Translations under genes and position numbers: made by a program | Origin: Pseudomonas gozinkensis | GTDB lineage: Bacteria > Pseudomonadota > Gammaproteobacteria > Pseudomonadales > Pseudomonadaceae | Direction: 5' to 3' | Length of the DNA: 64,000 nt | NCBI RefSeq assembly: GCF_014863585.1 | Contig: NZ_CP062253.1 | Coordinates: 6,252,001-6,316,000 of the forward strand | In this document: positions 31,255 through 40,941 of the stretch, piece after piece | Numbering within the stretch: the stretch's first letter is position 1 | Layout of the letters: every line of letters starts with the position of its first letter | Notes under the pieces: generated by a model | What the model was told of the DNA's origin: nothing | Database searches by the model: none | What the model saw: only the letters and a program-made list of their open reading frames with translations

Positions 31255-31836
31255 TCACTTTTCGAAACCGCTGGAAGGGAAGATATCCGTGCCGCGCCAG
31301 CGTCGTACCGAACGTTGGAAGAACAGGCTGTTGGGCACCTGCACCATGGCGCTGCCGGTGCCGAGTTCTTCGGCTTCGATCAACGTGGTGTAGAGCAGAT
31401 TGATCGCCACCACCCGACCTTTGACGCCGGGCTTGTCCGTGGTGTCCACCAGTTCGACCACGTCGCCAAGACGAAACGGGCCGACGGTGAAGATCAGAAT
31501 TGCGCACAGCAGGTTCGACAGCACGCTCCACATGGCGAAGAACGCCACCGCCGCCACTGCGACGAAACCCGATAACGCAGTCCAGAGCACCGTGGCCGAG
31601 ACCCCGAGGCGTTCCAGCACAAAGATCAGCGCACTGCCCATGATCAGCCAGCGCAGACCACCGCGCAGCGGCATCAGCAGCTGCGGCGGAAACGGATACT
31701 TCTCGCCCAGGCGAGTCAGGAATCGGGCGACGACGCGCTGGGCGAAGTAGCCGGCCAGCAGGATCAGCAGAATCTGCACGCCGAGCCAGATCGGCTCGAC
31801 CCACACCGCCGGCAATGGAAGTCTGAAGGCTTCCAT
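31255..31836 (-). CDS. Small MscS-family mechanosensitive channel
   Basis: 193 residues from the ATG at 31836. Three membrane segments lie in residues 10-115, then the MscS beta domain (GPFRLGDVVELVDTTDKPGVKGRVVAINLLYTTL, VQVPNSLFF). It lacks the C-terminal cage of E. coli MscS and is much shorter (286 residues there). It releases solutes under osmotic downshock by family analogy. The start overlaps the ABC-F stop by one base (TGATG), so translation is coupled. Confidence 0.85.
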   Translation of the reverse strand: MEAFRLPLPAVWVEPIWLGVQILLILLAGYFAQRVVARFLTRLGEKYPFPPQLLMPLRGGLRWLIMGSALIFVLERLGVSATVLWTALSGFVAVAAVAFFAMWSVLSNLLCAILIFTVGPFRLGDVVELVDTTDKPGVKGRVVAINLLYTTLIEAEELGTGSAMVQVPNSLFFQRSVRRWRGTDIFPSSGFEK

Positions 31837-33746
31837 CAGGACAACGCCTCCAGCTCCGCCTGCATACTTTCCAGGGTTTCCAGAGCTTCCATCCACGCTT
31901 CTTCAAGTTCGCCTTCGCGGACTTTCAGCTTGGCCTGTTCGGCCAGCAGGTCACGCAGTTCGTTCTTGCGCGCCGGCTCGTAGATGTCGCTGTCACCGAG
32001 GCTGGCATCGACCTTGGCCAGTTTTTCGTGGAGCTTGCCCAGTTCGGCTTCGAGCTTGTCGGCTTCACGCTTGTGCGGCGCCAGTTGCTGACGCAACGCA
32101 GCGGCGGCCTGACGCTGGGCCTTTTTGTCGGTCTTGTCCGGGTTGACCGGCGTGTTGCTGACCGGAGCGTTGCGCTGACGGTACTCCACCAGCCAACGGG
32201 CGTAGTCTTCGAGGTCGCCGTCGAACTCTTCGACCTTGCCGTCCGCCACCAGGAAGAAGTTGTCGGTGGTGCTCTTGAGCAGGTGCCGATCGTGGGAAAC
32301 CACCAGTACGGCGCCGCTGAACTCCTGCAGCGCCATGGTCAGCGCGAGGCGCATTTCCAGGTCCAGGTGGTTGGTCGGTTCGTCGAGCAGCAGCAGGTTC
32401 GGCCGTTCCCAGGCGATCAACGCCAGGGCCAGACGGGCCTTTTCGCCGCCGGAGAAATTCAGCACCGGCTCGTCGATACGCGCGCCCCGGAAGTCGAAAC
32501 CACCGAGGAAATCACGCAGGGTCTGTTCCCGCTCTGTGGGTGCCAGACGCTGCAAATGCAGCAACGGGCTGGCCTTGGCGTCCAGCGAATCGAGCTGATG
32601 CTGGGCGAAGTAGCCGACCACGGTGTTCTCGCCACGGGTCAGGCGTCCGGCCAGCGGTGACAGCTCACCGGCGAGGTTCTTGATCAGGGTCGATTTACCC
32701 GCGCCGTTGGGGCCGAGCAAGCCGATCCGCGCGCCGGGGGTCAGTTGCAGCTTGACCTTCTCCAGCACGGTTTTCTCGCCATAACCCAGACGCGCATCGG
32801 ACAGGTCGATCAGCGGGCTGGAGATCTTGGTCGACTCGCGGAACACGAAATCGAACGGCGAGTCGACGTGGGCCGCCGACAGCTCCTCCATGCGCTCCAG
32901 CGCCTTGATCCGGCTCTGGGCCTGACGGGCCTTGGTGGCCTGAGCCTTGAACCGGGCGATGTAGCTTTCCATGTGCGCACGCTGCGCCTGCTGCTTCTCG
33001 TAGGCCTGTTGCTGCTGGGCCAGACGCTCGGCACGGGCGCGCTCGAACGCGGTGTAGCCGCCACGGTAGAGCGTCAGCTTGCGCTGATCGACGTGGGCCA
33101 CGTGATCGACGACTTCATCAAGGAAATCCCGGTCGTGGGAAATCAGCAGCAAAGTGCCGGGATAACTTTTCAGCCACTCTTCAAGCCAGATGATGGCGTC
33201 GAGGTCCAAGTGGTTGGTCGGTTCGTCGAGTAGCAACAGGTCTGATGGGCACATCAAAGCCTGCGCAAGGTTCAGACGCATCCGCCAGCCACCGGAGAAA
33301 TCTCCTACCTGACGATCCATCTGCTCGTTGGTGAAACCGAGCCCGGCGAGCAATTTGCGCGCCCGCGCATCGGCGGTGTAGCCGTCGGCGCTGTCCAGCT
33401 CGGCGTGCAGGCGGGCCAGCGCGGTGCCGTCGTGGGCCTCTTCGGCCGCTGCGAGGTCACGCTGCACTTCGCGCAGGCGCAGGTCGCCGTCGAGCACATA
33501 GTCGACCGCCAGACGCTCGAGCGTGTCGACCTCCTGGCGCATGTGGGCGATACGCCAGTCGGTCGGCAGCAGGCAGTCGCCCGAGTCCGGGTGCAACTCA
33601 CCGCGGAGCAAGGCGAACAGGCTGGATTTGCCGGCGCCGTTGGCACCGATGAGGCCGGCTTTGTGGCCGGCGTGCAGGGTCAGCTCGGCGTCTTCTAGCA
33701 GACGTTGCGGGCCACGCTGTAAAGTCAGGTTCTGAAGTCGGATCAT
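31836..33746 (-). CDS. ABC-F family ATPase (YheS type)
   Basis: 636 residues from the ATG at 33746. Two ATPase domains: Walker A GANGAGKSS and GPNGAGKST, signatures FSGGWRMRLNLAQAL and FSGGEKARLALAL, with the interdomain linker after about residue 240 (YEKQQAQRAHMESYIARFKA). The C-terminal 100 residues are coiled coil (LAPHKREADKLEAELGKLHEKL). ABC-F proteins act on ribosomes, not membranes. The length and C-terminal coil fit YheS. A 90-residue upstream extension of the frame is not used. Confidence 0.92.
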   Translation of the reverse strand: MIRLQNLTLQRGPQRLLEDAELTLHAGHKAGLIGANGAGKSSLFALLRGELHPDSGDCLLPTDWRIAHMRQEVDTLERLAVDYVLDGDLRLREVQRDLAAAEEAHDGTALARLHAELDSADGYTADARARKLLAGLGFTNEQMDRQVGDFSGGWRMRLNLAQALMCPSDLLLLDEPTNHLDLDAIIWLEEWLKSYPGTLLLISHDRDFLDEVVDHVAHVDQRKLTLYRGGYTAFERARAERLAQQQQAYEKQQAQRAHMESYIARFKAQATKARQAQSRIKALERMEELSAAHVDSPFDFVFRESTKISSPLIDLSDARLGYGEKTVLEKVKLQLTPGARIGLLGPNGAGKSTLIKNLAGELSPLAGRLTRGENTVVGYFAQHQLDSLDAKASPLLHLQRLAPTEREQTLRDFLGGFDFRGARIDEPVLNFSGGEKARLALALIAWERPNLLLLDEPTNHLDLEMRLALTMALQEFSGAVLVVSHDRHLLKSTTDNFFLVADGKVEEFDGDLEDYARWLVEYRQRNAPVSNTPVNPDKTDKKAQRQAAAALRQQLAPHKREADKLEAELGKLHEKLAKVDASLGDSDIYEPARKNELRDLLAEQAKLKVREGELEEAWMEALETLESMQAELEALS

Positions 33747-33796
33747 AATGGCGGCGGAGTCTACCAGCTTCCCCCGCAACTGGCGCGAGTAGCACG

Positions 33797-34258
33797 ATGT
33801 CCTCTGACCTGTGGAGCTTTGCCCTTGCCGTCTACGCCCGTCCCGGCGTGGAGGATGCCTGTCTGCGCCTGCAATCGGCGGGGGCCAGCGTGTGCCTGAT
33901 GCTGTGCGGTTTATGGCTGGAACAGCGCGATGCGACCTGTGAAGAGGCCCGCGCGCGGCAGCTTCTGGAACTGACAGAGCCCTGGGACCGGGAAGTGGTG
34001 CAGCCGTTACGCACATTGCGCATGCAGTGGAAAACCCTGGCCGACACCGATCCGGTGCTCAAGGGGATGCGCGAGCAGATCAAGGGATTGGAGCTGGAGG
34101 CGGAGCGTGCGCTGCTGTCACGACTTGAAGGTGCCGCGCAGGGCTGGAAGCGTAATTCGAAGGAATCGAGTGACTGGCTGGAAGTGCTGGCTGGCCCTGC
34201 GGCCAACCTGAACCGCGACGCGCTGCAAGTGCTGCGCGTCGCGGCGACCGGCGCTTAG
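33797..34258 (+). CDS. TIGR02444 family protein
   Basis: 153 residues. LWSFALAVYARPGVEDACLRLQSAGASV is the recognised N-terminal block of a small uncharacterised proteobacterial family. It is helical, with no membrane segment and no catalytic motif I can name. Divergent from the ABC-F gene with 50 bp between starts; its 3' end overlaps algP by four bases. Confidence 0.8.
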   Translation: MSSDLWSFALAVYARPGVEDACLRLQSAGASVCLMLCGLWLEQRDATCEEARARQLLELTEPWDREVVQPLRTLRMQWKTLADTDPVLKGMREQIKGLELEAERALLSRLEGAAQGWKRNSKESSDWLEVLAGPAANLNRDALQVLRVAATGA

Positions 34259-35445
34259 GAAGCGCTGGACGGGTTGCTGGCGACGCTCGACACCGGCGCC
34301 GGGGATGGCGTGGTTGCGGTGGTCGAGGTAGTGGCGGCGGATGCCGGTGCTGCGGTCGCAGCCGGGGTTGCTGGCGCAGCGGGTTTGGCGGCAGGAGCAG
34401 TGGCCGGTTTTACTGCTGGCTTGGCAGCGGCAGGTTTTTTCACCGCAGGTTTTGCAGCGGTTTTCGCTGCTGGCTTGGCGGCCGGTTTAGCGGCGGTCGC
34501 TGGCTTGGCTGCGGTCGTTGCAGGCTTGGCAGCGGCAGCCGGTCTGGCGGCTGGTTTTGCAGCGGGTTTGGCCGCCGCTTTTACCGCTGGCTTGGCTGCT
34601 GCTTTGGCTGCAGGTTTGGCAGCAACCGGTTTGGCAGCGGTTTTCGCCGCAGGCTTGGCAGCAGCAGTTTTGGCAGCTGGTTTAGCGGCGGCTTTAACGG
34701 CTGGTTTTGCTGCTGGCTTTGCTGCCGGTTTAGCGGCCACTTTGGTGGCTGGCTTGGCAGCAGGTTTTGCAGCAGCAGTTCTTGCCGGAGCCGCTTTTGC
34801 AGCAGCGGTTTTCGCCGCAGGTTTGGCGGCTGGTTTTGCAGCAGCCGGTTTGGCGGCAGCTGGTTTGGCCGCTGTGGTTTTAGCCGCAGGTTTGACAGCG
34901 CTGGCTGCTGCGGGTTTCTTCGCGGCTGGTTTTGCGGCGGCTTTCACTGGCGCTTTTGCAGGGGCTTTGGCAGGAGCTTTAGCCGGTGCTTTCGCAGCAG
35001 GTTTGGCGGCCGCTTTTTTCGCAGGCGCCGCTGCAGGTTTGGCCGAACGCAGGGACAACGCCTTGCCGACAGCCTCTTGAACACGACCGACACCCTGGGC
35101 CAGTTTCAGGCTTTCCTGGGCATCGCGCTTGAGTTGCAGAATGTAGCTGCGGGTATCGGACTGACGATCCTTCAGCGCATCGAGCAGGTCTTCGAGTTCC
35201 TTCACGGCAGCCTTGGCCTTGGTCTGCGCCTTGGCTTTACCGGCTGCTGCTGCGTCCTGCAATTTGGTGCGGGATTTGTGCAGTTTTTCTTGCGCCTTGC
35301 CGCGTTGCTTTTCCAGTTTGGCGAGCAGTTTTTCAGCATCAGCCAAGGCTTGGGAGCAAGCGTTTTCCAGATGCTCGAGCAGGCTGCCCGAGAGTTGTTG
35401 GAGTAAATGCAACGGAGTGTTTACAGGCTTCTTGGTGGCCGACAT
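34255..35445 (-). CDS. algP: Histone H1-like regulator AlgP (AlgR3)
   Basis: 396 residues. Residues 1-130 are a coiled-coil region (LQQLSGSLLEHLENACSQAL; KAAVKELEDLLDALKDRQSD). From about 135 to 350 the protein is almost only Lys, Pro and Ala in KPAA-type units, like the C-terminal tail of eukaryotic histone H1, then an uncharged Pro/Ala/Thr/Ser tail. In P. aeruginosa AlgP affects algD transcription and alginate; it probably binds DNA through the tail. The repeat DNA is prone to slippage, so copy number may vary between strains. GGAGG precedes the ATG. Confidence 0.93.
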   Translation of the reverse strand: MSATKKPVNTPLHLLQQLSGSLLEHLENACSQALADAEKLLAKLEKQRGKAQEKLHKSRTKLQDAAAAGKAKAQTKAKAAVKELEDLLDALKDRQSDTRSYILQLKRDAQESLKLAQGVGRVQEAVGKALSLRSAKPAAAPAKKAAAKPAAKAPAKAPAKAPAKAPVKAAAKPAAKKPAAASAVKPAAKTTAAKPAAAKPAAAKPAAKPAAKTAAAKAAPARTAAAKPAAKPATKVAAKPAAKPAAKPAVKAAAKPAAKTAAAKPAAKTAAKPVAAKPAAKAAAKPAVKAAAKPAAKPAARPAAAAKPATTAAKPATAAKPAAKPAAKTAAKPAVKKPAAAKPAVKPATAPAAKPAAPATPAATAAPASAATTSTTATTPSPAPVSSVASNPSSAS

Positions 35446-35637
35446 GGTTTACCTCCTGGCTGACGTGAGTGCGGCTCATACTAGACCTCTGCTGCTACCG
35501 CCGCTAGGGCATGTTGACAGTATCGAAAGCACTCGGTTGCAGGCTTGCGAAAAACTTCTGCGCATTGGCAAAAGCAGTTCACCGTTGCAGACGTTCGCGC
35601 TGGCATAATCCACCGCAATTCAGGACGGAGAGTGCCC

Positions 35638-36303
35638 ATGTCGCGCTACCTTTTTTTATCCCTCTGCATGATTTTTTCCGTGGCTCAGGCCGACGAAAAA
35701 ACCACCGCGAACGATGCCCACGATCTGGCTTACAGCCTCGGCGCCAGCCTCGGTGAACGGCTGCGTCAGGAAGTGCCGCAGCTACAGATCCAGGCATTGA
35801 TCGAAGGTCTGCAACAGGCCTATCAAGGCAAGCCACTGGCACTGAGTGAAGCACGCATCGAGCAGATCCTAGCCGATCACGAATCGCAGACCGCCGAGCA
35901 GGCAGCCATGCCTTCGACTGAAGCGGCGATGGAAAACGAGCGCCGTTTTCTCAGCGCCGAAAAAGCCAAGCCGGGTGTGAAGGAACTGGCCGACGGCATC
36001 CTGCTGACCGAACTGACGCCGGGGAATGGCACCAAGGCCGGGCCTGACGGGAAAGTGCAGGTGCTGTACATCGGTCGACTGCCCGACGGCACCGTGTTCG
36101 ATCAGAACAGCCAGCCGCAGTGGTTCAATCTCGACAGCGTGATCGCCGGCTGGCGTACCGCGCTGCAGAACATGCCGGTCGGCGCGAAGTGGCGTCTGGT
36201 GATCCCATCGGACCAAGCGTACGGCGCTGACGGTGCCGGCGACTTGATCGCGCCATTCACACCGCTGGTGTTCGAAGTGGAATTGCGCGGCGCGACCAGT
36301 TGA
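35638..36303 (+). CDS. Periplasmic FKBP-type peptidyl-prolyl isomerase
   Basis: 221 residues. Signal peptide to AQA (residue 19). Residues 25-110 are the FKBP N-terminal dimerisation helices (AHDLAYSLGASLGERLRQ), residues 125-218 the FKBP domain (VQVLYIGRLPDGTVFDQN; RLVIPSDQAYG). Note that the usual YxG..L..G..FDSS motif has FDQN. It accelerates prolyl isomerisation of exported proteins. Divergent from algP, as in P. aeruginosa, and convergent with algQ. Confidence 0.9.
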   Translation: MSRYLFLSLCMIFSVAQADEKTTANDAHDLAYSLGASLGERLRQEVPQLQIQALIEGLQQAYQGKPLALSEARIEQILADHESQTAEQAAMPSTEAAMENERRFLSAEKAKPGVKELADGILLTELTPGNGTKAGPDGKVQVLYIGRLPDGTVFDQNSQPQWFNLDSVIAGWRTALQNMPVGAKWRLVIPSDQAYGADGAGDLIAPFTPLVFEVELRGATS

Positions 36304-36315
36304 TCGCCCAATAAA

Positions 36316-36342
36316 AAACGGTGCGCCTGGGGCGCACCGTTT
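36316..36342. terminator. Bidirectional terminator between FKBP gene and algQ
   Basis: AAACGGTGCGCC-TGG-GGCGCACCGTTT, with an A-run on the left that serves as a U-run for algQ on the minus strand. Confidence 0.88.
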
Positions 36343-36363
36343 CTGTGTCTTGCGAGGTTCGAT

Positions 36364-36822
36364 TCAGGCCTGAACCGAATCCTCTTCCTTGTGTGCGGTA
36401 TGCAGCACTTCGATCAGGCAGTCTTCCAGTTCGAAGCGCTCGTGGAGCAGGCCGCCCAGCTCCTTGAATTTCTCCGCAACGCATTTGCCTTCATCGCAAA
36501 GGTCGTTGAACGCGAGCAGCTTTTCGGTGATGACATCGATCCGCGGATAGATCGTCTCGGCCAGCTCCAGGCCGCGCTTGTCGTTGAAGGCCTTGGCCTC
36601 GCCCGTCAGCTGTTCGTAGATCTCGAAGTGCCCGGCCGAGACGTAATCGACCAGCACACCGCAGAATTCCTGCAAGGGCTTTCGATCCTCGGACAGCGCC
36701 TGAGGTTTGGCGCCCAGCTTGTCATAGGCAGCGATCAATTCCTCACGCTCCTGCAGCCAGCGGTCGATCAGCAGATGAACTCCACCCCAACGTTCCTGAG
36801 CATTCTGACAACTTTCGAGCAT
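36364..36822 (-). CDS. algQ: Anti-sigma70 regulator AlgQ (Rsd family)
   Basis: 152 residues from the ATG at 36822 ([20 protein letters not shown], the known AlgQ N terminus). It is the Pseudomonas Rsd orthologue: a four-helix bundle that binds region 4 of the housekeeping sigma factor and shifts polymerase toward alternative sigmas, thereby affecting alginate and siderophore genes. [17 protein letters not shown] C-terminal helix is present as [15 protein letters not shown]. An upstream nine-residue extension is ignored. Confidence 0.93.
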   Translation of the reverse strand: MLESCQNAQERWGGVHLLIDRWLQEREELIAAYDKLGAKPQALSEDRKPLQEFCGVLVDYVSAGHFEIYEQLTGEAKAFNDKRGLELAETIYPRIDVITEKLLAFNDLCDEGKCVAEKFKELGGLLHERFELEDCLIEVLHTAHKEEDSVQA

Positions 36823-37007
36823 GGCGATCTCTCTTCCCTTGTGGGTCATGCTGCCCTACACCCGCGCCCCTTCTTGTGGATATTGCTTTGAGAGGCGGCC
36901 AGGCAGAGCGTCATCGAGCAACACAATTCCAATGACACGTGCGGGCCAGATTATGCCCGCACGCCTATGGCTTCAAGGTACGCAGGAGAGAAAGTTCATA
37001 CAAGTGT

Positions 37008-37559
37008 TTAATCCCTGACCAGCGCCGGGTGCGACGGTTGGCCGCTGAGCGGTTGCTGGAGAGCCATCCAGACCTGCCGCAGCAACTGGTAAGCGGCCAG
37101 GATCGACATCCCCACGAAAAACAGCAAGCTCCACTCCGGAATACTCAGGTCGAACAGCGTCCAGGACAATTCCGTGCAATCGGCAGTGTCGTTGAACATC
37201 CGCATCAGTGCGCATAACCATGGCAGGCTGCTGAACATTTCCTGCGGATCGGGCGTGCAATGCGCCAGTCTCTGCAACGAATCGCTTTGCAACAACACCT
37301 GTCGCCACGCCGCCGTCGTACCGCCGAGACTGCTCAGCAACACCATTATCCAATACAGCGACAGACCGAAACGCTGTGGTCCATGGATCGCCGCCACACC
37401 ACAAAAAACGGTGAGTGCGCTCATGAACAGACGCTGGACCAGGCACAGACTGCAGGGCACCAGACCGATCGCGTATTCGAGGTAATAGGAAGCTCCCAGG
37501 GCCAGAATCCCCGCAGTGAAAGCCATAAAGAACAGGGAACGTGAGCAGGCCAACGACAT
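37008..37559 (-). CDS. dsbB: Disulfide bond formation protein B
   Basis: 183 residues with four membrane helices. Active pairs are Cys36-Cys39 (PCSLC, first periplasmic loop) and Cys101-Cys128 (HCTPD and DTADCTE, second loop). It reoxidises DsbA and hands electrons to ubiquinone. This position beside algQ and hemY is where P. aeruginosa carries one of its two dsbB copies (dsbH). The 220 bp upstream contains the hem terminator. Confidence 0.92.
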   Translation of the reverse strand: MSLACSRSLFFMAFTAGILALGASYYLEYAIGLVPCSLCLVQRLFMSALTVFCGVAAIHGPQRFGLSLYWIMVLLSSLGGTTAAWRQVLLQSDSLQRLAHCTPDPQEMFSSLPWLCALMRMFNDTADCTELSWTLFDLSIPEWSLLFFVGMSILAAYQLLRQVWMALQQPLSGQPSHPALVRD

Positions 37560-37752
37560 GGCTTATCCGTAACAATAAAGACAGGCAGTTACGGTAGAGG
37601 AAAGGGCCTTGGGCTTTCAAGGCAGGTCACTGACGACACTTCACCAGAAGTGTAGGGAAATCCCGACAGACACCGAAGGATTCGGTGTAGTCCACTGTAG
37701 GACTTTGCTCGGGAGGAGATTTACCGGTAATTATTCAGGCACCGGGAAAGAA

Positions 37753-37774
37753 AAGGAGGAGCACGCTCCTCCTT
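37753..37774 (-). terminator. Terminator of the hemCDXY operon
   Basis: AAGGAGGAG-CGTG-CTCCTCCTT on the minus strand, followed by TTCTTTCC, six bases after the hemY stop. The plus-strand side lacks a T-run. Confidence 0.7.
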
Positions 37775-37779
37775 TCTGA

Positions 37780-39018
37780 TCACGCTCGAACGGCTACGGG
37801 CAATGGCGCGGCCAGCAAACGTTCGTCCAACAGTCCAAGCCCTTCCTGGAACAGCAGGTTGCTGCGTTCGGTGTCGCCGAGCCGGGCCAGCAGACGCGCC
37901 AACTCGGCGCACGCTTCCGGATTGCGCTGCACCCGCAGACTGCTTTCCAGATAATCCCGAGCCTTGCCCCAAAGACTGGCTTGCAGACACAGGCGGCCCA
38001 GCGTCAGCAACAGGCTGGCATCGCCCGGGTGATCTTTGAGCCAACCCTCAGCCGTCTGCAACTGACGCGCCGGATCGCTGCCGCGCACCAGACCGTAAAG
38101 ACGCGCCAGATGGCTGTCGTATTTGCGCTTGAGCGCCGTGCGCAGCAGCTCTTCTGCCTCGACCTGAGCACCCAGTTGGCGCAGTTGCTCGGCGTAGGCC
38201 AGCACCAGCGCCGGCTCCTGGCGCTGGGCAGACGTCAGTTGCTGCCAGGCGCGGTTGAGCGACTGCAAACCAACCGCCCCATCTTCTTCGCGATGAGCCG
38301 CCAGGGACAGGTTCTCCCCCCAGGCGCGACGCTCGAGTTCGGTCAGCTCGGCCGGCGGCAGGACTTTGTCCTTGCGCAATTCCGGCAACAGCCGGATTAC
38401 GGCCGACCAGTCTCCGCGCTGCTGATGCAGACGCTGCAGCTGACGCAGGGTCTGGACATTGTGCGGATGGCGTTCGTGCATTGCCTGCAAGGTGACCAGC
38501 GCCCCATCGGTATCGCCACGATCGGTCTGCAACTGCGCATGGCTGAGGGCGATCGCCAGTTCGGCCTGCGGCTGACGCTCGAGGGCACGCTCCAGCAGAC
38601 GATCGCTTTCCTCGTAATTACCCTGTTCGTTGGCGGCGCGTGCGGCCCCCAGGTAATAGAGCAACGGCTGGCGCTCGGCTTCAGCGGCCCGGTAAAGGTG
38701 ACGCTGAGCACTGGCCCAGCGACCTTCGGCAAGATCGAGTTGACCGTGCTCGATCGCCACTTGCACACGACGACTGCGGTTACGCCGCGACCATGGGTTG
38801 ACCACGCCGCCGGAGGTCAGCACCAGCTCGACCAGCGCCTTGATGCCCCAGACCAGCAGCCACAGCGCCGCCACCACCGCCAGGGTCGCCCACAGGCTCG
38901 ATTCATAACGAAAGCTTTTGTAGGCGACCAGCACGTAACCGGAATGCTCGGCAATCGCCAGCCCCAGCGCTGCCGTTGCGGCGATCACCAGAAACACGAT
39001 CACATACAGGCGCTTCAT
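37780..39018 (-). CDS. hemY: HemY protein of the haem operon
   Basis: 412 residues. Two membrane helices at the N terminus (VIVFLVIAATAALGLAIAEHSGYVL and TLAVVAALWLLVWGIKALVE), then cytoplasmic TPR-like helices (YLGAARAANEQGNYEESDRLLERAL). It belongs to the gammaproteobacterial HemY_N family, not to protoporphyrinogen oxidase of the same name. Its exact role in haem synthesis is unproven. The start overlaps the hemX stop (ATGA). Confidence 0.93.
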   Translation of the reverse strand: MKRLYVIVFLVIAATAALGLAIAEHSGYVLVAYKSFRYESSLWATLAVVAALWLLVWGIKALVELVLTSGGVVNPWSRRNRSRRVQVAIEHGQLDLAEGRWASAQRHLYRAAEAERQPLLYYLGAARAANEQGNYEESDRLLERALERQPQAELAIALSHAQLQTDRGDTDGALVTLQAMHERHPHNVQTLRQLQRLHQQRGDWSAVIRLLPELRKDKVLPPAELTELERRAWGENLSLAAHREEDGAVGLQSLNRAWQQLTSAQRQEPALVLAYAEQLRQLGAQVEAEELLRTALKRKYDSHLARLYGLVRGSDPARQLQTAEGWLKDHPGDASLLLTLGRLCLQASLWGKARDYLESSLRVQRNPEACAELARLLARLGDTERSNLLFQEGLGLLDERLLAAPLPVAVRA

Positions 39019-40157
39019 GGTGTCGCCTCCTGCGCGGTGCTGGCGGCCGGCTTGGCAAAAGGTTTCACCGACTCTTCGGCGTTGATGTTGCGACGCTCGA
39101 GATACGCCTGCACCGCGCTCAAGGTTCCGGCGAGATCCGGCGTGTTGACAGTAACCGGTTGCTTGCTCAATTCCGCGACCTGCTCGAGCATGATTTTGCT
39201 CTGCGGGTTGTCCGGATTGAAGTTGCCCGTAAGGACGTCACGCGCTTCGGCCAGGGCCTGGGTGTACACCGGCGCCTGACCGTTGAGCGCGGCCCATTGC
39301 GCCTGCTCGAGCGAAAGGCTCAGGGCCAGACGCACCTGGCTCAGGCTTTGGCCGGCGAGCAGCGGCCGGACGTTTTTGTCCGCGTTGAAATCGATACGGA
39401 TGTAGCGCGAGATCTGATCCCACCACAGCGCCCAGCGACTGGCGCCGTCGCCATCGGAGGTCAGGCCCAGCAGCGAATCGCCGCGATCCTTGTATTCCGG
39501 CGCCAGCTCGGTGAGGCCGACGACCTGATCACGCAAGGCGCCCAGTCGCAGGAACAGCCCGGTGCGGTCCGGCTGCGCGGTACTGCGCAGCGCTACCAGG
39601 GTTTTCGCCACTTGCTCGCGGGCGGCGAACGAGCCGGGATCATTCTGCTCGCGCAGGATTTCGTCGGCACCCTGGACCAGCGCCTGGGCGCTGCTGATGT
39701 CCTGCAGGGCAGAAAGGCGCAGGCTGGCCAGACGCAGCAAGTGCTCGGCCTCGGCCAGGCGCCAGTCCTTGCGGCTGGCGCCGAGGACGGTTTCCAGACG
39801 TTGATTGAGGCGCTGTTGATCGCCCTGTAGCTGGGTCACGAGACGCTGGCGATCGGCAAGTTCGTCGGCGCCGGGCAATTGCCCGAGGCGCTCGGTCAGT
39901 CGTTGCTCGTTGAGTTTCAGGGTCTGGGCCTGATCGTTCAACGCCTGAACCTGACTCAACTGATTCTGAGTGCTGGTCTGCAGGTGTCGCACCTGCCAGA
40001 CACCCCAGCCACCCACCGCAACACCGGCGGCGCCGAGCAGCAGCGCGAGAATGGCCAATCCGTTGCCTCGGCGCGGTTCCGCGGCCGGTGGCGGTGCATC
40101 AACCGGTGCATCGATCACAGGTTGAACGTCATCTTTAGGCAAGGCTGTTTCGCTCAC
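39015..40157 (-). CDS. hemX: HemX, uroporphyrinogen-III C-methyltransferase-like membrane protein
   Basis: 380 residues from a GTG with AGGA eight bases before it. Acidic Pro-rich cytoplasmic start, a membrane helix (GLAILALLLGAAGVAVGGWGVW, residues about 32-53), a long coiled coil (QLSQVQALNDQAQTLKLNEQRL), then a helical periplasmic domain. The methyltransferase label is by name only; no SAM-binding motif is visible. It lies between hemD and hemY and overlaps hemY by four bases. Confidence 0.92.
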   Translation of the reverse strand: MSETALPKDDVQPVIDAPVDAPPPAAEPRRGNGLAILALLLGAAGVAVGGWGVWQVRHLQTSTQNQLSQVQALNDQAQTLKLNEQRLTERLGQLPGADELADRQRLVTQLQGDQQRLNQRLETVLGASRKDWRLAEAEHLLRLASLRLSALQDISSAQALVQGADEILREQNDPGSFAAREQVAKTLVALRSTAQPDRTGLFLRLGALRDQVVGLTELAPEYKDRGDSLLGLTSDGDGASRWALWWDQISRYIRIDFNADKNVRPLLAGQSLSQVRLALSLSLEQAQWAALNGQAPVYTQALAEARDVLTGNFNPDNPQSKIMLEQVAELSKQPVTVNTPDLAGTLSAVQAYLERRNINAEESVKPFAKPAASTAQEATP

Positions 40158-40173
40158 GTATCCATCCTTTGCA

Positions 40174-40941
40174 TTAGAGAACGGGCACGGGATGCTCCCG
40201 TAACGCCGTCAGCAAGGCCGCGGCGCTGGCGCCACGACAATCCACAACTGTTCGGGCCCCGGCGGCACTGGCCTGCTCGGCAACCCTTGGGCTTGGAACA
40301 AACAACGGCAACTGCGCAAGTGCAGGCCAGCTGTCGCCGGCCAGTTGGCGCAGGTGCTCGAAACCCTGTCCACTGCTGACCACCAGGCCGTTCAGGCGTT
40401 CCGCTGCAATCCTGCGGGGCAGCTTCTGCGGCGGATAGTCCGGCAGGTCGCGACGGTACAACTCCAGATATTCGACACTAGCACCAAGCGCGCGCAGGCG
40501 CTCGGCCAGCAGCTCGCGTCCGCCCTCCCCGCGCAGGATCAACACCTGCGAACCGGGCTCGGCCACCGCCTCCAGCAGACGCGGTAATCGCAGTAAGGCT
40601 TCACTGTCGTCGCCGGCCTCCGGGAAGCTCACATCCAGCCCCCGGTCCCGAAGGATAGCGGCGGTCGCCGCGCCGACGCTGAACCACGGCATCGATGGAG
40701 TCGCCAGACTCAGAGCGTCGAGCAAATCCACCGCGATCCGCGCGGCCGGCTTGCTGACCACGATCACCGCGCGGTAACGCGGCAGTCGCGTGATCGTGCG
40801 GCGCATTGTGTCAGAGACCGGCAGTGGCGCGATTTCCAAAAGCGGCAGACAGCTGCTGAAAATCCCTTCATCGGCCAGCACGGCGGCGAGCGCCGAACAG
40901 TCCTCCGCCGGGCGCGTCAGCAGCAGGCGCCAGGCGGTCAC
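40174..40941 (-). CDS. hemD: Uroporphyrinogen-III synthase
   Basis: 255 residues from the GTG at 40941, whose first bases overlap the hemC stop (GTGA). Two Rossmann-like domains: [20 protein letters not shown] and [34 protein letters not shown] is the recognised hinge segment. It inverts ring D and closes hydroxymethylbilane to uroporphyrinogen III. The overlap with hemC suggests coupled synthesis of the two consecutive enzymes, one of which makes an unstable product. Confidence 0.95.
   Translation of the reverse strand: MTAWRLLLTRPAEDCSALAAVLADEGIFSSCLPLLEIAPLPVSDTMRRTITRLPRYRAVIVVSKPAARIAVDLLDALSLATPSMPWFSVGAATAAILRDRGLDVSFPEAGDDSEALLRLPRLLEAVAEPGSQVLILRGEGGRELLAERLRALGASVEYLELYRRDLPDYPPQKLPRRIAAERLNGLVVSSGQGFEHLRQLAGDSWPALAQLPLFVPSPRVAEQASAAGARTVVDCRGASAAALLTALREHPVPVL

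Noticed and set aside
34274..35080. 268-residue Ala/Gly-rich open frame opposite algP
   Set aside because: It is the complement of the KPAA repeats; no ribosome site and a low-complexity product.
37560..37779. Possible Rsm-type small RNA in the dsbB-hemY gap because of several GGA motifs
   Set aside because: The hairpin at the end has a T-run only on the minus strand, fitting a hemY terminator. The GGA motifs are not in clear loops.
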